NCBI GenBank assembly: GCA_959600635.1
Contig: CAUGMN010000060.1
Coordinates: 1-15,664, forward strand
DNA: 15,664 nucleotides
Source of the DNA: QAMX01 sp003149835
Lineage (GTDB): Bacteria; Bacillota; Clostridia; Oscillospirales; QAMX01
Reading direction: 5' to 3'
Position 1 is the stretch's first letter. Every line of letters starts with the position of its first letter. A model generated the notes under the pieces. The model did not search any database. It worked only from the letters and a program-made list of their open reading frames with translations, and was not told the DNA's origin. Shown piece after piece: positions 14,568-15,664 of the stretch. The position numbers and the translations under genes are program-made.

Positions 14568-15584
14568 CTATTCCTCGACCGGGTCGGACGGATTCACCGC
14601 CGACGGCTGCTGGCCGTTGATGAAGCTTTCAAGGGGCAGCAGCTTCTGCGTGTTCCCGCCTGCGTCGATCACCAGCTTTACGCCCGGCAATGCCGCTTCA
14701 ATCGCTTCAAAATACATTCTGGCCTTGGTAATCTCCTCGTTGGAGACGTATTCCTCATACATGGCGTTGAACATCGCCACCTGTTTTTTCGCCTGATTCA
14801 CTCTGTCCAGCTTCAAAAATTCGGCGTTCTGCCGCAGCTGGTCGGCTTGGGCTTCCGCATTGGGAATCTGCGCGTTTTTGTAAGCTTCGGCGTCGTTTTT
14901 CGCCGTTTCTCCGACCTGTTTGGCGGTTTCGACGTTCTTAAAGGCCGCCTTCACTTCCTCCGTCGGCGGTTCCGCGTCCTGAATCTTGATATCCGTGAGC
15001 ACGATGCCGATGTCATATTGTTCCAGCTCGGCGGTGATCAGTTCTTTCACCTCGGTCTGGATCTGGCTCTTGCCGGTTGTCAGGATATCGTCGACATATT
15101 TGGAACCGATGACGTTGCGGATCTGGCTCTGCGCGAGGTTTTTCAGAACCGTTCCCGGATTCTGGGAGGAGTAGAGATATTTTGCGGCGTTGGAGATCTT
15201 ATACTCGATGAAGAAATCGACGTTGACGATGTTAAAGTCGCCGGAAATCATTTTCGACTCGTTCTCTATGGTTTGATAATCGCCCATCTGGGCTGCGTCA
15301 GATCGGTATCCGAGCTCGATTTTGTGATATACGTTGACGTCGACGAGCTGCACTTTTTGAATACCGAACGGCAGCTTGAAGTGGATGCCCGCATCGGCCG
15401 TACCGGTGACCTTGCCAAACGTCGTGATGACGGCTTGCTGCTTGTCGTTGACGGTAAACCAGCAGGTCGACAGCACAAGAATGGCCAGAAGCGCGATCAC
15501 GGCGATGATCACGATCCTCTTGATCTTTTTGGGATCCATGTTTTTAAAGTCGCCGTTGAATTTGAAATCGGATGAAAAGCCCAT
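14568..15584 (-). CDS. hflK: Protease modulator HflK (SPFH/band 7)
   Basis: Partner of HflC in the HflK-HflC membrane complex, 338 residues. One membrane helix lies at about 22-43, followed by the SPFH/band 7 domain from VNDKQQAVITTFGKV, with GIHFKLPFGIQKVQLVDV and the conserved IQDAEPPTEEVKAAF (about 212-226). The coiled region DAEAYKNAQIPNAEAQADQLRQNAE (about 238-262) matches the HflK repeat helix. Unlike many proteobacterial HflK proteins it lacks the long Gly-rich N-terminus. AAGGAG with a 5-nt spacing supports the ATG at 15584. It is the first gene of the minus-strand block; a promoter is seen at 15616-15643. Confidence 0.94.
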   Translation of the reverse strand: MGFSSDFKFNGDFKNMDPKKIKRIVIIAVIALLAILVLSTCWFTVNDKQQAVITTFGKVTGTADAGIHFKLPFGIQKVQLVDVNVYHKIELGYRSDAAQMGDYQTIENESKMISGDFNIVNVDFFIEYKISNAAKYLYSSQNPGTVLKNLAQSQIRNVIGSKYVDDILTTGKSQIQTEVKELITAELEQYDIGIVLTDIKIQDAEPPTEEVKAAFKNVETAKQVGETAKNDAEAYKNAQIPNAEAQADQLRQNAEFLKLDRVNQAKKQVAMFNAMYEEYVSNEEITKARMYFEAIEAALPGVKLVIDAGGNTQKLLPLESFINGQQPSAVNPSDPVEE

Positions 15585-15615
15585 ATGTTCTCCTTTTCTT
15601 GTCGTTTATTAGGCG

Positions 15616-15643
15616 ATTGTAAAACTCTCGCTTTCCCATTCAA
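15616..15643 (-). promoter_or_regulatory. Likely promoter for hflKC
   Basis: TTGAAT (15638-15643) and TACAAT (15616-15621) on the minus strand are 16 bp apart and end about 32 nt before the hflK start codon. This is a plausible sigma-A promoter with one or two mismatches. The rest of 15585-15664 holds no gene. Confidence 0.65.
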
Positions 15644-15664
15644 ATTCGTTTTTGAGGTGGCTTT

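Noticed and set aside
1..15664. CRISPR arrays, tRNA or rRNA genes, insertion sequences, prophage or att sites
   Set aside because: No spaced direct repeats, cloverleaf-like segments, transposase or integrase motifs were seen on either strand by eye.

Overview
The window looks like an ordinary chromosomal segment of a Gram-positive Firmicute, most likely a Clostridia-class anaerobe with moderately high GC (roughly mid-50s percent by eye; not computed). The basis is a T-box leader in front of ileS, consensus sigma-A promoters with 16-18 bp spacers, a BirA-type biotin operator, AGGAGG-like ribosome binding sites, and an isoleucyl-tRNA synthetase and HflK/HflC pair of clostridial style. I see no phage, transposon, CRISPR, rRNA or tRNA. 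Base composition and codon style look even throughout, so nothing suggests recent transfer.

Layout from left to right. (1) 52-2290, plus strand: a tight three-gene operon encoding a PhnP-like metallo-beta-lactamase-fold hydrolase, the mechanosensitive channel MscL and a patatin-like phospholipase. It meets the minus-strand block at a shared hairpin terminator (2396-2444). (2) 2459-6657, minus strand: ileS under a full Ile-specific T-box riboswitch and a perfect consensus promoter, followed by an SGNH/GDSL esterase gene. (3) 6702-7382, plus strand: a YwlG/TIGR01440 gene with its own promoter and strong terminator, divergent from ileS. (4) 7501-9170, minus strand: birA-bioY (biotin ligase/repressor and biotin uptake component), translationally coupled, with a BirA operator lying on the -35 box. 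This is a self-contained biotin-sensing and uptake unit. (5) 9202-15643, minus strand: eight consecutive genes ending at a strong terminator at 9202-9250. In transcription order they are hflK, hflC, two small membrane proteins (59 and 102 residues), a PHP-domain phosphoesterase, a TIM-barrel sugar-phosphate isomerase/epimerase, an RraA-family aldolase-like protein and a membrane-anchored protein of unknown function. The order is co-directional, but gaps of 71-125 nt and an internal hairpin mean it may be more than one transcript.

The best-supported regulatory biology is the T-box and the BirA operator. The parts least explained by known families are the two small membrane proteins next to hflKC, the PHP/epimerase/RraA trio (possibly a small carbon-acid or sugar catabolic set with unknown substrate), the membrane-anchored 135-residue protein, and a hairpin at 10534-10573 whose U-run is on the strand opposite to the flanking genes. 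I did not find convincing evidence of a wholly new system. Long open frames antisense to ileS, the RraA gene and the PHP gene are composition artefacts.
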